Shown: in pieces, positions 47,864-57,474 of the stretch
Layout: the number at the start of each line of letters is the position of its first letter
Numbering within the stretch: position 1 is the first letter of the stretch
Source: Trichoplusia ni
Taxonomy: Eukaryota > Arthropoda > Insecta > Lepidoptera > Noctuidae
Direction of reading: 5' to 3'
DNA: 64,000 bases
Assembly (NCBI RefSeq): GCF_003590095.1
Contig: NC_039482.1
Location: 15,145,657 to 15,209,656, forward strand
Position numbers and translations under genes: made by a program
Notes under the pieces: model-generated
Seen by the model: the letters and a program-made list of their open reading frames with translations, nothing else
What the model was told of the DNA's origin: nothing
The model's database searches: none

Positions 47864-48922
47864 TGTAACGTCGCGTCTATGGCCAACTTACTAATTGTCC
47901 ATGGACGCGGCGACAGTGGTCCACCCTAGTGCCTAAACGTCAAGATGTGAGAGGCTACGTCACATTCCCTCTCGATCGCCATAACTGGCGGCTGCTGCCA
48001 CGACTCCTAAGATGTAATTATACCCCAATCTTGGGTGAGTTTCTATGTTTATTGCTAAACTAAGTGTGTGCCGTGTACGGGATAACCTACTTCATATTAA
48101 TTTTCACATATTTAATCCCATTCTGCTTGTTCTGTTTCGCTTGCCTTGGCCGACCACGCGGTCTTAGGTTATCCCATGCATGTGGGCTGCATTGCCTTTG
48201 TTCTCAATAGTGTTAAGTGAATACTCAGTGTGCCTTCAGCTGTTACTAACCTCCTGCCACCCCTTTAAAGGCTAAAATGAGCTCTGGATAGTGTAAGCAC
48301 TTTATTGCATCAGCCTTGAGCACGTGTCATTGCACCCATCTGCCTTGTAAACCGCTGCGATGTGTGAGCTTTCCCTTTCCCTGCCTCTGTGCTGCCCTGG
48401 GGACCACTAGGGGAGCATCCACATCGCATGCGGGCCAACATCTTCGGCACCGCTAACCTACGCACCTCTATGCACGCTTCCAGGGGTCACCCTACGGGTT
48501 ACCGCCGTCCCACTACCTTCTGCGGGTCCCGCTCTCCAGCCGGCGGCTAAGCACCTACTGGTGGCCGCGGCCGTTGTCACGCCAGCGACCCCAGCTTCTG
48601 GGCAGCTTCAGCCAGCTCCCGGGCCGCTCATCCAGCTTCCGTGCCGCTCAGCCAGCCTCTGCCCGCTCACCGGGCCGCTCAGCCATCTTCAGCCAGCTTC
48701 CGTGCAGCTTCAGCCAGCTCACCGGGCACCCTACATGGACCCCCCAGGGACGGTACCCCCTCACTCATATAAAAGCGAGGACTTAATTACCTGTGCCACA
48801 AACCCGCGACCTAGCCGGACCTAGTTCCATTAAAGACCTTTTTGGAGATCTACCTCTGGTTTTCTTTCTACCTAATTGGTTAACGGTCCGCACAGCCTAC
48901 CTGTGCGGCCCTCACCGTTACA
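47864..48922 (+). repeat. LTR copy 3
   Basis: Runs TGTAACG to CGTTACA, perfect inverted ends. TATAAAA at 48768-48774 and ATTAAA at 48829-48834. The next base begins Helitron coding sequence on the minus strand, marking the insertion edge. Confidence 0.92.
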
Positions 48923-50372
48923 CCATCTTCCCCTCGACAACATATCAGACGATATTGCAAACTGTCATAAGCCCTGTGGGTTTCGTAAATACGTTGCAAA
49001 CGATTGTCTCTGGACCGGATAACAATATCACGCCTTTCACATTCTTGGTCGACCAATACCACAGCAACTTCATTTGTGGATGGAGCATTATAACGCCTAG
49101 GATGTTCCTGAGTTGGACGCCTATCGGCATTTATAACAATTTTATAATTGCTATCATCATATCGAGGAAGAGCTTCTAGTGCCGATTTAAAACTGCATAC
49201 ATATGAATTAACCTGATGCAACATGTCTTGAAGTTGTGAAATTAGTTCAGTATTTAAATTCGGGAAATATTGATTTCTTATATTCGACTGTTCGTTGTAG
49301 TCGGATACGAAATATATTCGAAGAAACTTAGGTCGGTCTTCAGGCAAAAGGGATCCTATCAAATGGTAAACATGACCTTGTACCTTAAAAGTAGGCATGA
49401 AAGGACCTTTTGAGATTTGTTTAGCACCAAAGGATGTCATTTGAAACGCACTATTATAAGTGCGAATATTGTCTAAGAACTGTTTAGATTGCTCATGTTC
49501 CCCTAAAAGTAGTGATTTCAATGGTTCCGGCGGGTCTGCGAAAGAAGGCAAATTTATTTTGCCACCAGAACAACAGAAACCAGCCGACTCCTTACTCCAC
49601 TTTGAAGCATTACAAAGAACACATACTATTGCCCATTAAAGAAGATGATCTGTAATCAATTGCGAGGTTATAAGCAAACCCACTTTTATATTTGTCGGAC
49701 CACGCCACCGAAATTCTAGATTGATCATCTATGTGTAAATCTAAGTTGTCTGTCTGAGGTAAGACGGGCCTCTCGCTGTTCGTCCGTTTCGAGAGACCGA
49801 ATATTTTCGATTCTTAATCTTTCATTAGACAAACTTATTAATCGATCTTGTCTCAAAGAATTGTAATGTTCACGTACCGACTCTATTCGTTGTACATGCT
49901 CATGTTCATCTTCAAGAGATCGAATAATATTATGGTGCACCCTATCATTTGTCAATTCTCGAGATAAAATATGATGTTCGCGATCAGCTGTAAGCCGTAG
50001 TTCCCTTTCAGTGAAGGTTTCTGACTCACGAGACAATGTATGACGTTCTCGGTCAGCTGAGAGCCGTAGTTCTCGTTGTGAAGCAGTTTCAGCTTCTCGG
50101 GATAACACATGTTGTTCTCGGTCAATAGTAAGCCTAAGTTCTCGTTGAGAAAAGCTTTGAGACGCACGTGATGTAGCTTGTCTCGCTCTGTCAGCTGCTA
50201 ATCGCATCTCTCTCTCTGGAGAGCTTGCATTGGCTCGAGAAGTTGAGGCACTAACTCTCATAGAGTTTAATCGATGTGCTCTTTCCTCTGCTGATTCTTG
50301 AGAACGCGCATTTCTCATCCTCTTAGCATCTCTCGATTTTCGAGATAAAGATGGTCGTTTTTTAGGTGGCAT
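48923..50372 (-). pseudogene. Helitron replicase N-terminal part, cut by the LTR element
   Basis: From ATG 50370-50372 the minus strand encodes the basic, repeat-bearing N-terminus typical of animal Helitron proteins (PPKKRPSLSRKSRDAKRMRN and repeats of RELRLTADRE type). After a stop at 49725 and frame changes come WSDKYKSGFAYNLAIDY, a Cys-rich CVLCNASKWSKESAGFCC and LPSFADPPEPL. Then come QMTSFGAK, FKVQGHVYHLIGSLLP and, near the edge, YDSLQYRLICCRGEDG. The last is cut at 48923 by LTR 3. The Rep HUH nuclease and helicase domains, which should follow, are absent from the window. At least two frameshifts and one stop break the frame. Confidence 0.85.
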
Positions 50373-50373
50373 T

Positions 50374-50958
50374 TTGTATTTTTAATTAACGGTATATTAA
50401 ATATAGCTGTTGCCCGCGACTTCGTCCCCGTGGGTAGAAGATATAAGTTATGATTCATACCTGCCCTGTTTTTTTTACATTTTCCATTGTATCTTCGCTC
50501 CTATTAGTCGCAGCGTAATGGTTTATAGCCTAAAGCCTTCCTTGATAAATGGTCTATTCAACACAAAAATAATTTTTAAATTTGGACCAGTGTTTCCTGA
50601 GATTAGCGCGTTCAAACAAACAAACAAACTCTTCAGCTTTATATATTAGTATATATAGATTTGTATTTTTAATTAACGGTATATTAAATATAGCTGTTGC
50701 CCGCGACTTCGTCCCCGTGGGTAGAAGATATAAGTTATGATTCATACCTGCCCTGTTTTTTTTACATTTTCCATTGTATCTTCGCTCCTATTAGTCGCAG
50801 CGTAATGGTTTATAGCCTAAAGCCTTCCTTGATGAATGGTCTATTCAACACAAAAATATTTTTTCAATTTGGACCAGTAGTTCCTGAGATTAGCGCGTTC
50901 AAACAAACAAACAAACAAACAAACTCTTCAGCTTTATATATTAGTATAGACTAGCGAT
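50374..50958 (-). mobile_element. Helitron-like repeat in a 287-bp tandem duplication
   Basis: Two copies of the family seen at 14974 (50404-50660 and 50691-50958). Each is preceded by the same 30-bp flank beginning TTGTATTTTTAATTAACGG (50374 and 50661), so flank and element were duplicated together with a period of 287 bp. The copies differ at several bases and in the number of CAAA units, so the duplication is not fresh. Confidence 0.75.
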
Positions 50959-51577
50959 GATAGTCGATGATAATATTGCTGATTGGATTAGTTTCTTGTG
51001 CTAATCGCGTGCCTTCAGCAAAATCGCAACCACCTTCAAATTCATCTGTAATACCAATCTCATGGCTACCAATTGATATCTTCTTTACCACCCTCCTGTA
51101 CTACTGCTACCTACTCTACTGGTACCGACCTGCTAGTAGTAACCCACATGAAATACTAGCACTGATCTCCTGGTACCGCCCAAATCAACAACTGCTACCT
51201 GCTCTCCTGGTACTGCCCTCATGTACTACCGCTACCTGCTCCCCAGACCTTCGTTTAAACCACGTTTTATGCCAATTACACCTCTTCCGCAAGATTGAAC
51301 AACTTTCATATACATCTACCTACCTGCTCTCCTAGAAATAATAATAAGTGACCTTCCGCGAATAGCACTCTTTCTTACAAACGCACTCAGTATGGAATAA
51401 TGGACGCTACGAATTACTCCTGGGCTATTAAGATGTATAAGAAATAGAAACAAATTACATCAAAAAGCTAAACGGGCCGCTACTAACCAAACGCTCCAGC
51501 TAACTTATAAAAGGTACAGAATTTTTTGAAACAATTTATTAAAACGTTTAAAAATTAGCTATGAGAAGAATAGATTT
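50959..51577. other. No gene seen; imperfect CTGCTACCTGCTCTCCTGG repeats
   Basis: 51090-51250 holds irregular repeats of CTACCTGCTCTCCTGGTAC-type strings that produce an open frame with no recognisable protein. The rest is AT-rich. Confidence 0.4.
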
Positions 51578-51840
51578 GCCTGTTGGTCTAGTGGTTAGTG
51601 ACCCTGACTGCTATACCGGAGGTCGTGGGTTCGATTCCCGCCCAGGATAAATGTTGTGTGATGAGCATGATCATTTGTTCTGGTGTCTGGGTGTAATTTA
51701 TCTATAATATGTATGTATTTAGAAATATATAAGTAAGTTTATCAGTTGTCTGGTTACCATAACACAAGCTCTGCTTAGCTTGGGATCAGATAACCGTGTG
51801 TGAGTTGTCCCAGGATTTATTTATTTATTTATTATTTATT
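51578..51840 (+). mobile_element. tRNA-derived SINE, near full length
   Basis: A tRNA-like head has A-box TGGTCTAGTGGTTAG (51584-51598) and B-box GGTTCGATTCC (51628-51638). The body contains CCATAACACAAGCTCTGCTT, and the tail is TTATTTATTTATTATTTATT. RNA polymerase III would transcribe it. The continuous body and tail rule out an ordinary tRNA gene. Confidence 0.88.
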
Positions 51841-52435
51841 AAAATCGGCAGGTAATAACAGTAAGCAGCTCTGGAAATACATAAAAGACACAACTTATTT
51901 GTCCAAAAACTGTGAATCAAGTTTGAATTTATTGCTTCCTAACATTTGCCCGCTACTATCAGCTAAAAATGTAAATAACTATTTCATACGTGTAGGGGAA
52001 ACCCTCGCCGAAGGAATGCAAAATAGACATTGAACTGTACCTTTGCAATATACTGAAAGATCGTTTGTGTTACATTGATGAAAATGAAACGGCAAAAATC
52101 ATTACAGGCCTTAAAGATGATTGTGCATTTGTATGAGACAATATAAGCAAAAAAACATTAAAAACCTTTAAGAACATTCTGGTTCCACCACTTACGAATA
52201 AATTTCATCAGTGCCTGGGTGATCCCTATTTTTAAATCCGGTAGCTAGGATATAGTCTCGAACTACCGACCAATATCTATACTGCCGTCAATATCTAAAA
52301 TTTTGGAAAAAATCATAAACTTTAGATTAGTTGGTTTCATTGAAAGAAATAATCTCTTTTCCTCGTCGCAATTTGGTCTCAGACCAAAATTGTCAACAGC
52401 TGATGCAGTACACGAATTAACTGATTATGTTGCAC
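51841..52435 (+). pseudogene. LINE reverse-transcriptase remnant
   Basis: Broken plus-strand frames encode the linker and RT fingers of a Jockey-like LINE: NNSKQLWKYIKDTTYLSKN, VNNYFIRVGETLAEGMQ, then SILEKIINFRLVGFIERNN (first residues approximate) and SSQFGLRPKLSTADAVHELT. Several stops and frameshifts occur, for example at 52031 and 52134. The match stops abruptly at about 52435, where the Polinton-like block begins, so the RT catalytic part is lost. Confidence 0.75.
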
Positions 52436-52615
52436 CACTCCTTCGCTCATGCATGCGCATTCGCGTCGTGGGACAGAATACCCAAAAAATGTTTCTGGTG
52501 ATAATCTTGACGATCACTTTTTGACGATATTTCACCTGGTAGTCGATGTGTGAATAAATATTAATGAGAACAGTATAATTATTCATTCTCATTCAAACTT
52601 CGACCTACTAAAACC

Positions 52616-53284
52616 ATGAAATTTGTGAAACAACCTCAATCGCTTCGCATTAACACAATCTGCAAGGAAGTTTGTAAGACCGATTTTCGTCATAGCGAAT
52701 TACTGCCTAATAAAATACGATGCATCATATGCGGGCCTCCCAACTGTGGAAAAACAAATTTATTAATTGGTCTCTTATTACATGAAAATGGTTTAAGATT
52801 TCATAATGTGTATATATATTCGAAAACACTCCAGCAACCGAAATATGTTTTCTTAGAAAAGGTTTTACACTTTGTACCACTTATTTCGCTTCAGAAATAT
52901 CAGGGAAATGAAGAACTAAGGGTTCAAGACGCAAAACCAATTTCTGTAATTATTTTTGACGATGTTCCTTGTGAAAATCAAAATAATATGCGTGATTACT
53001 TTGCTATGGGAAGACACAAGAACATTGATGCTTTTTATCTGAATTAAACATATAGTAAAATTCCTAAGCAGTTACTTACTTACATACTTTTTAAGCAAGA
53101 TGATATCAATTTAAGACATGTCTATGAGGAGCACGTTAACACAGATATGACTTGGATAGAATTCCAAAAAATGTGTTCAGAAATTTGGAAAGAACCTTTT
53201 AATAATGTTGTGATTAATAAAGATTATTCTAAAAATAAAGGTTATTATAGAAATCAATTTGACACTTTTGTGGTATTCGATTAA
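52616..53284 (+). pseudogene. FtsK/A32-like packaging ATPase
   Basis: P-loop ATPase of the type that packages DNA in Polinton-like viruses. ATG 52616; Walker A GPPNCGKT at residues 40-47; Walker B VIIFDD at 111-116. One in-frame stop TAA (53045-53047) follows residue 143, explained by a single C-to-T change in a Gln codon. The same frame then continues (TYSKIPKQL) to a proper stop at 53282-53284, total 222 codons. The short length fits the family. The gene is decayed but nearly intact. Confidence 0.72.
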
Positions 53285-53362
53285 AGCATATTTAAGTTGA
53301 ATATTTATATGAAATCCTTACTATTCATATAGCACTCATTCAATCACTATCTCGTTAAAACA

Positions 53363-54222
53363 ATGGAACAATCAATGAAGAAGCAAATTGTAAATGCTGC
53401 AGAAGCTGTAAAGAAAAAAGTAAAAATGATGAGGAATATTGACGTCGACAATAAACAAGCATTGGAAAAAGTTTTCAAGCCCATGACAGAACCTCTTAAG
53501 TTAATTGCCAATGCCAATAATCTTTCTCTGCGTGCCAAAGAAGACAAAGAAGTCAAAGTACCATACAAACAAAGTATAATGCAAAACAATAAAGGTTGTC
53601 TAAAAAATGACGGCGATCAAGTTGAATCTCAATCTGATACAGACATGTTTCATATCAATCACTTAAAGAAAGCAATCAAAGTTGTGATACATCATCCTGG
53701 TCAATGTCATCAGAAGCATTATCAGATGTTCCCTTCGGTGTCAGAGTAGAAAACGGGAAATTAACGTTAGGTTCAGCTCGCATTATAATTAATGATGAAT
53801 ATATTGTACTAGTTGGACGCAAATATTCAAGTACACCTGGTCTAAAATAGCTGCTGCTAAAAAAGACGTGAATTTAAGTTTGGTTTCAGACACTGATTCG
53901 CAAAATTATAAATCAATGCTAAATCATACCAATGCTCATCGACGAGACTACGATCTAAGTAAACCAATAAAAAGTAACAAAGGAAAAAAATATTTACAAA
54001 TTATAAAACCGCTTTTTAAACTTTAAACACACAAAGGAAAAGGACTATCTTTAATGAAAACATGGAAGAAAAACGTAGATTATGTTTACTGGGACAATCC
54101 AAATGAATTGGTGGAGAGGTTAAAATTACTTATTGCGTCCCGCGATGCAGGCAACACTGGATTAGACAATTAAATTATATATCATTGAAGAATTGCGTGA
54201 AAGTAAAATTATAAACACTTGA
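53363..54222 (+). pseudogene. Conserved Polinton-associated protein of unknown function
   Basis: Starts at ATG 53363 with a Lys-rich, probably helical segment (MEQSMKKQIVNAAEAVKKK). After a frame change near 53710 comes VPFGVRVENGKLTLGSARI, then after a second break near 53850 NAHRRDYDLSK and IIKPLFKL, and after an in-frame stop DYVYWDNPNELVERLKLL. The last part (IIEELRESKI) ends at TGA 54220-54222. I know this protein type from arthropod genomes next to integrase-like genes; its biochemical role is unknown. At least three lesions make it a pseudogene. Confidence 0.6.
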
Positions 54223-54270
54223 ATAAATGATTTTGATTGAACAATATTTTATCATTTTAATATTAACCAT

Positions 54271-54666
54271 TGAATAAAGTACACTCGAGAGGAGCTCGTG
54301 GCTAAGCTGTAACCGCATAAGTGAATCGATCACAGGTTAAGCTATGCTTGACGCGGTTGGTCCGTAAATGGGTGACCATCTTTGTCATAACGAGTTCCTT
54401 CGTGTTTCGGAAGGCACGTTAAATTGTGGGTCCCGGCTGATATTCCTACATCTCTGACAGTCGTTACAGGTAGTCAGAAGCTTGAAAAGTCTGACAACCA
54501 GTCTAACCAAGGGGTATCGTGTTGCCCAGGTAACTGGGTTGAGGAGGTCAGATAGGCAGTCGCTCCTTGTAAAACACTGGTACTTAGCTGAAACCGGTTA
54601 AACTGGTAACCGACCCCAACATAGTTGGGAAAAGGCTAGGCCAATGATGAATGAATAAAGCACACT
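54271..54666 (+). mobile_element. 5S-rRNA-derived SINE (SINE3 type) with target duplication
   Basis: The head (about 54320-54385) contains GATCACAGGTTAAGC and GGTCCGTAAATGGGTGACC, which match the internal promoter part of 5S rRNA. A conserved body (CGGAAGGCACGTTAAATTGT, GTATCGTGTTGCCCAGG) and ATGATGAATGA tail follow. TGAATAAAGTACACT (54271-54285) and TGAATAAAGCACACT (54652-54666) form a 15-bp target duplication with one mismatch. Confidence 0.8.
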
Positions 54667-54710
54667 TTTAATATGAATGTAGATAAATTCGAACTTATAT
54701 TCACAAAAGA

Positions 54711-55022
54711 ATGTGTCTGTCAGAACTCTTTGATTGTTATGATAATGCCTTAACAAAGTCAGACCGCGGAGAGTTTGATTTAAAAGCTTCAAGATTGAGA
54801 AGGTTAAGATCACCCATAGAAGCAGACGATGCTGCTAATAAGGATTATGTGGATCATTCTGAAGGTAATCTGAAGAAAGAATTAGATAAACTGATTGGTC
54901 AATTGCGACATTATGTTCAACTCGATATACAAGCAAAGATTTCAGAAGCTTTGTCTCATTTAGAAGACAAGTTTTATACCCAATCAGAAATTGATAAAGT
55001 TCTTAAAAAACCTTCGAAATGA
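54711..55022 (+). CDS. Small fibre-like protein of the Polinton-like block
   Basis: 103 residues, ATG 54711 to TGA 55020-55022. The centre, FDLKASRLRRLRSPIEADDA-ANKDYVD, resembles the DAxxKxYVD element of viral and phage tail-fibre or collar proteins. The rest is rich in Lys/Glu/Leu and likely coiled coil. The frame is open but short, so it may be a fragment. The role is inferred from the motif only. Confidence 0.45.
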   Translation: MCLSELFDCYDNALTKSDRGEFDLKASRLRRLRSPIEADDAANKDYVDHSEGNLKKELDKLIGQLRHYVQLDIQAKISEALSHLEDKFYTQSEIDKVLKKPSK

Positions 55023-55033
55023 CAAAACAACAA

Positions 55034-55371
55034 TTAACGAAATACATAAACAAGCACGACAAAATTTTCTTTGAAGACCTGTTATTTTGAAGGGAATAGA
55101 TGACTAATGGCAAGCGGATCTGATTGATATGCAAAATTTTAAAAAGTATAATAGAGGTTTTAACTACATCTTAGTGGTGATGGACGGCTGCTCAAAATAT
55201 GCCTGGACTGTGCCTTTAAAATAAAAAAAATAAAATATGTGTAACTAACGCATTCAAATCTATACTACACAGTAGTAATCGTCAACCTGTTAATTTACAA
55301 ACCGACATGGGAACCGAATTTTACAATATAACATTTAAAGCTCTGATGAAAACCTAAAATATAAATCATTA
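55034..55371 (+). pseudogene. Integrase (DDE), N-terminal and core part
   Basis: With several stops and frame changes, the plus strand encodes a retroviral-type integrase as found in Polintons. IHKQARQNF and RPVILKGIDD lead into WQADLIDMQNF (first catalytic Asp), YILVVMDGCSKYAWTVPLK and LQTDMGTEFYN (second Asp). The gene is split at 55372 by the LTR element and continues at 63075. Confidence 0.72.
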
Positions 55372-55376
55372 CTCTA

Positions 55377-55722
55377 ATTACGTAGCTTGCAGCCGAAGGT
55401 TCGAAAAAAAACCAAAGTTACTTATAATTAATTTAATTAAAGAGAAAAGAAATTACAATTAAACTTATGTGAAACCTATTCGATGCTAGAATATGGAATG
55501 ACAATTTTATAATTAAAATGAATAAAATCAGTTAGCTGTGTCGGCGATTCATCGCCGAACGGACGTCATCAGTGCACCTGCACTTTCGCTGCGTCGGCGA
55601 TTGATTCTTGTATTGAGTAATCGCGCAGCTGCATTTTTAATGTCTCGGCGTTTCTGTCTTAGTTTCCATAACTATATGAATTAGCTGCGTCGTCGATATC
55701 GGTTAGGGTTCCGTACTTAACA
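55377..55722 (-). repeat. 3' LTR of the env-bearing element
   Basis: 346 bp. Pairs with 62729-63074. Differences seen: CTTGC versus TTTGC, TTAGC versus TTTGC, CAGTG versus CGGTG, and two in GCATTTTTAATG. Confidence 0.93.
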
Positions 55723-55743
55723 CCTCCACCCGTAGAACAGCAA

Positions 55744-57474
55744 CTATTTTGTCATATTAAGGGAAAATGTTGCTGGGACCTCTTTATGGTTCTTGGTCAC
55801 CTCTTCGTATGTGTGGATCTTAAGAGTTTGCTGGTTCTCTTTGTTTTCCGAAGTTATATTCCAACATCTGTATTTGCGGCTTATCATGAATATAACTATG
55901 ATTGCTGCGCATACTACTATAGCATAAAGGGGTATCGTTGTATGGTATAGTACAGATGACTGAGTTTTCTCTAATTCTATTGGTTTTTCTAATAAGATTT
56001 TGTTCTGGATGCTGTGAAGTTCTTCTAGGTTTATCGATCTGGAGCTAATGTGAGTGAAGGCCTCAGTCTTGTTCGATTCAGCGTAGGGAATCTTCGATAA
56101 TTTTAGGGGTTGACCCTTTATTTCATTTCCGTCATTAATTATGGTGAATTCGGGTGTCTGGATATAGCAATCTACAGGTATAGTAATGAGATAGCTTCCT
56201 TGTAGCGTATTGAAGTCTTTTCTGCCGCAGGTCAGTTGTACTTTTGTGGGTCGTGGTAGTGAGAGTACGTAGTGTTGGTCGTCCAATTTCTCTATCGCTC
56301 CTTTAGTTATTGAGATTCTGGTTAATTGGCAGGTATCCTTTAGAGTTTGTCGGGTGATTAGTTCCTGGATACAATCAGGTTCGGTGCGGACTTGATGACT
56401 TATCTTCTTTTCACAGAGATAGATGCTGCTGTACTTCGGGCATTCAGCCTCTATGTACACGAATGATTTCTCGGTTGTTGCTATATAAGGAGTAGGGGGT
56501 ACAAGGGTTAGTTGTTTTTCATTAGGGAAAATGGATAATTTATATAAATCATATATATCATAGGAAACAATAGGAAATTTGTAGATTATTACTATTCTTT
56601 TCCCAACAAAATATGAACCTGGTTTAATCAAGTCGTAGTATTCTCGTAATTCTAAGTTTATTACTTGATCTGGATTATATAAGGATTTTAACTTATCTAG
56701 CATAGATTTTAAGACATTTATATCTATCATTGAGTGATGGGTACTAGATGAATGTATGAAAGCTAAAATATTCTCTATCCTAATTATCTCTAGCATTATA
56801 TCTTCTACATTATTAGTTATTATACCTAATATTTGAGAGAACTTGGTAAATCTTACTAAATTATAATCTTTGAGGGCATCTCTCTCTAAGAGTAATTCTA
56901 GGGATGCATTAATCTTTGTCTGATTTGATGCTAATTGTTCTAAAACACTATTATGTTTAGACATCCATTCTTTACACAAACTGATATGATTATTGAATTC
57001 AGAAGTTACCCTATAGTCATTTTCTTGCAAGATTTTAAGGATTTCATCATATTTTATAGTATCTTGATAATCTAAATTGCCTGTAACACTTTTTATTACT
57101 GATCCTAAACTATCTATCAAACCTCTTTTAACTCTTACAGGTTCTAGCGATTTTATTTGATTTAGTACCTTGTTAAGTTTGTTAGTAAGGTAATCGATTT
57201 GATATTCGTAGATAGTGTATGCCCCATTACTAAGTTTAGTCTTAAACATCTCAATTTGAGCTTGTACAGACTCTATCTTGTCTTCAATATCAGTCAGTTC
57301 TATAAATTGTACAAAAGAGTGGTAATGTGTCGTTAATCTGGTTGGTCCTAGTTTGTATGGCAATAGTCCTAGTCCGTCAGCTAAAGTCTCAAGTCTTATG
57401 TCTTGAGGATGCGTCGCCGGTATTATCAGTAGTAGTAGGCTCCTGTAACAATTGGTTACTTTTAGGTACTCGTT
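55744..57474 (-). CDS. env: Envelope glycoprotein (errantivirus/baculovirus-F type)
   Basis: Uninterrupted frame from a stop at 57475-57477 to the stop at 55744. It starts with a hydrophobic signal-like stretch (CYRSLLLLIIP) soon after the opening. A furin-type RVKR site is followed by a fusion-peptide-like GLIDSLGSVI. Then come a long helical region, a Cys-containing ectodomain, and near the C-terminus a transmembrane segment (TIPLYAIVVCAAIIVIFMI) with a ~45-residue tail. No ATG lies before the signal-like stretch, so the start codon is probably supplied by splicing, as in gypsy-family env mRNAs. Pol overlaps its beginning in another frame until 57389. It would mediate membrane fusion. It is the only unbroken gene of this element. 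Confidence 0.85.
   Translation of the reverse strand, partial: NEYLKVTNCYRSLLLLIIPATHPQDIRLETLADGLGLLPYKLGPTRLTTHYHSFVQFIELTDIEDKIESVQAQIEMFKTKLSNGAYTIYEYQIDYLTNKLNKVLNQIKSLEPVRVKRGLIDSLGSVIKSVTGNLDYQDTIKYDEILKILQENDYRVTSEFNNHISLCKEWMSKHNSVLEQLASNQTKINASLELLLERDALKDYNLVRFTKFSQILGIITNNVEDIMLEIIRIENILAFIHSSSTHHSMIDINVLKSMLDKLKSLYNPDQVINLELREYYDLIKPGSYFVGKRIVIIYKFPIVSYDIYDLYKLSIFPNEKQLTLVPPTPYIATTEKSFVYIEAECPKYSSIYLCEKKISHQVRTEPDCIQELITRQTLKDTCQLTRISITKGAIEKLDDQHYVLSLPRPTKVQLTCGRKDFNTLQGSYLITIPVDCYIQTPEFTIINDGNEIKGQPLKLSKIPYAESNKTEAFTHISSRSINLEELHSIQNKILLEKPIELEKTQSSVLYHTTIPLYAIVVCAAIIVIFMISRKYRCWNITSENKENQQTLKIHTYEEVTKNHKEVPATFSLNMTK

Larger units (their letters stand above)
42252..48922 (+). 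mobile_element. Tandem non-coding LTR retrotransposon (LARD-like): LTR-int-LTR-int-LTR
   Basis: Three LTRs (42252-43303 with its first ~12 bases in the gap, 45058-46111, 47864-48922; about 1.05 kb) alternate with two internal regions (43304-45057, 46112-47863; about 1.75 kb). LTRs run from TGTAACG to CGTTACA or CGATACA. Each internal region starts with a primer-binding-like TGGCGCCCAA one base after the LTR and ends in a G-tract (GCGGGGGGGG) before the next LTR, the polypurine-tract position. Neither internal region codes for gag or pol. The element depends on enzymes from elsewhere. The middle LTR is shared, so the array is a product of LTR-LTR recombination or a tandem transposition event. 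Confidence 0.88.

Noticed and set aside
51578..51650. A tRNA gene
   Set aside because: A- and B-boxes are present, but non-tRNA body and A+T tail follow directly and the anticodon stem is poor; it is a SINE head. The same applies to 34497.
54320..54385. A 5S rRNA gene
   Set aside because: Only the promoter-like part resembles 5S rRNA, and it is fused to a SINE body with target duplication.
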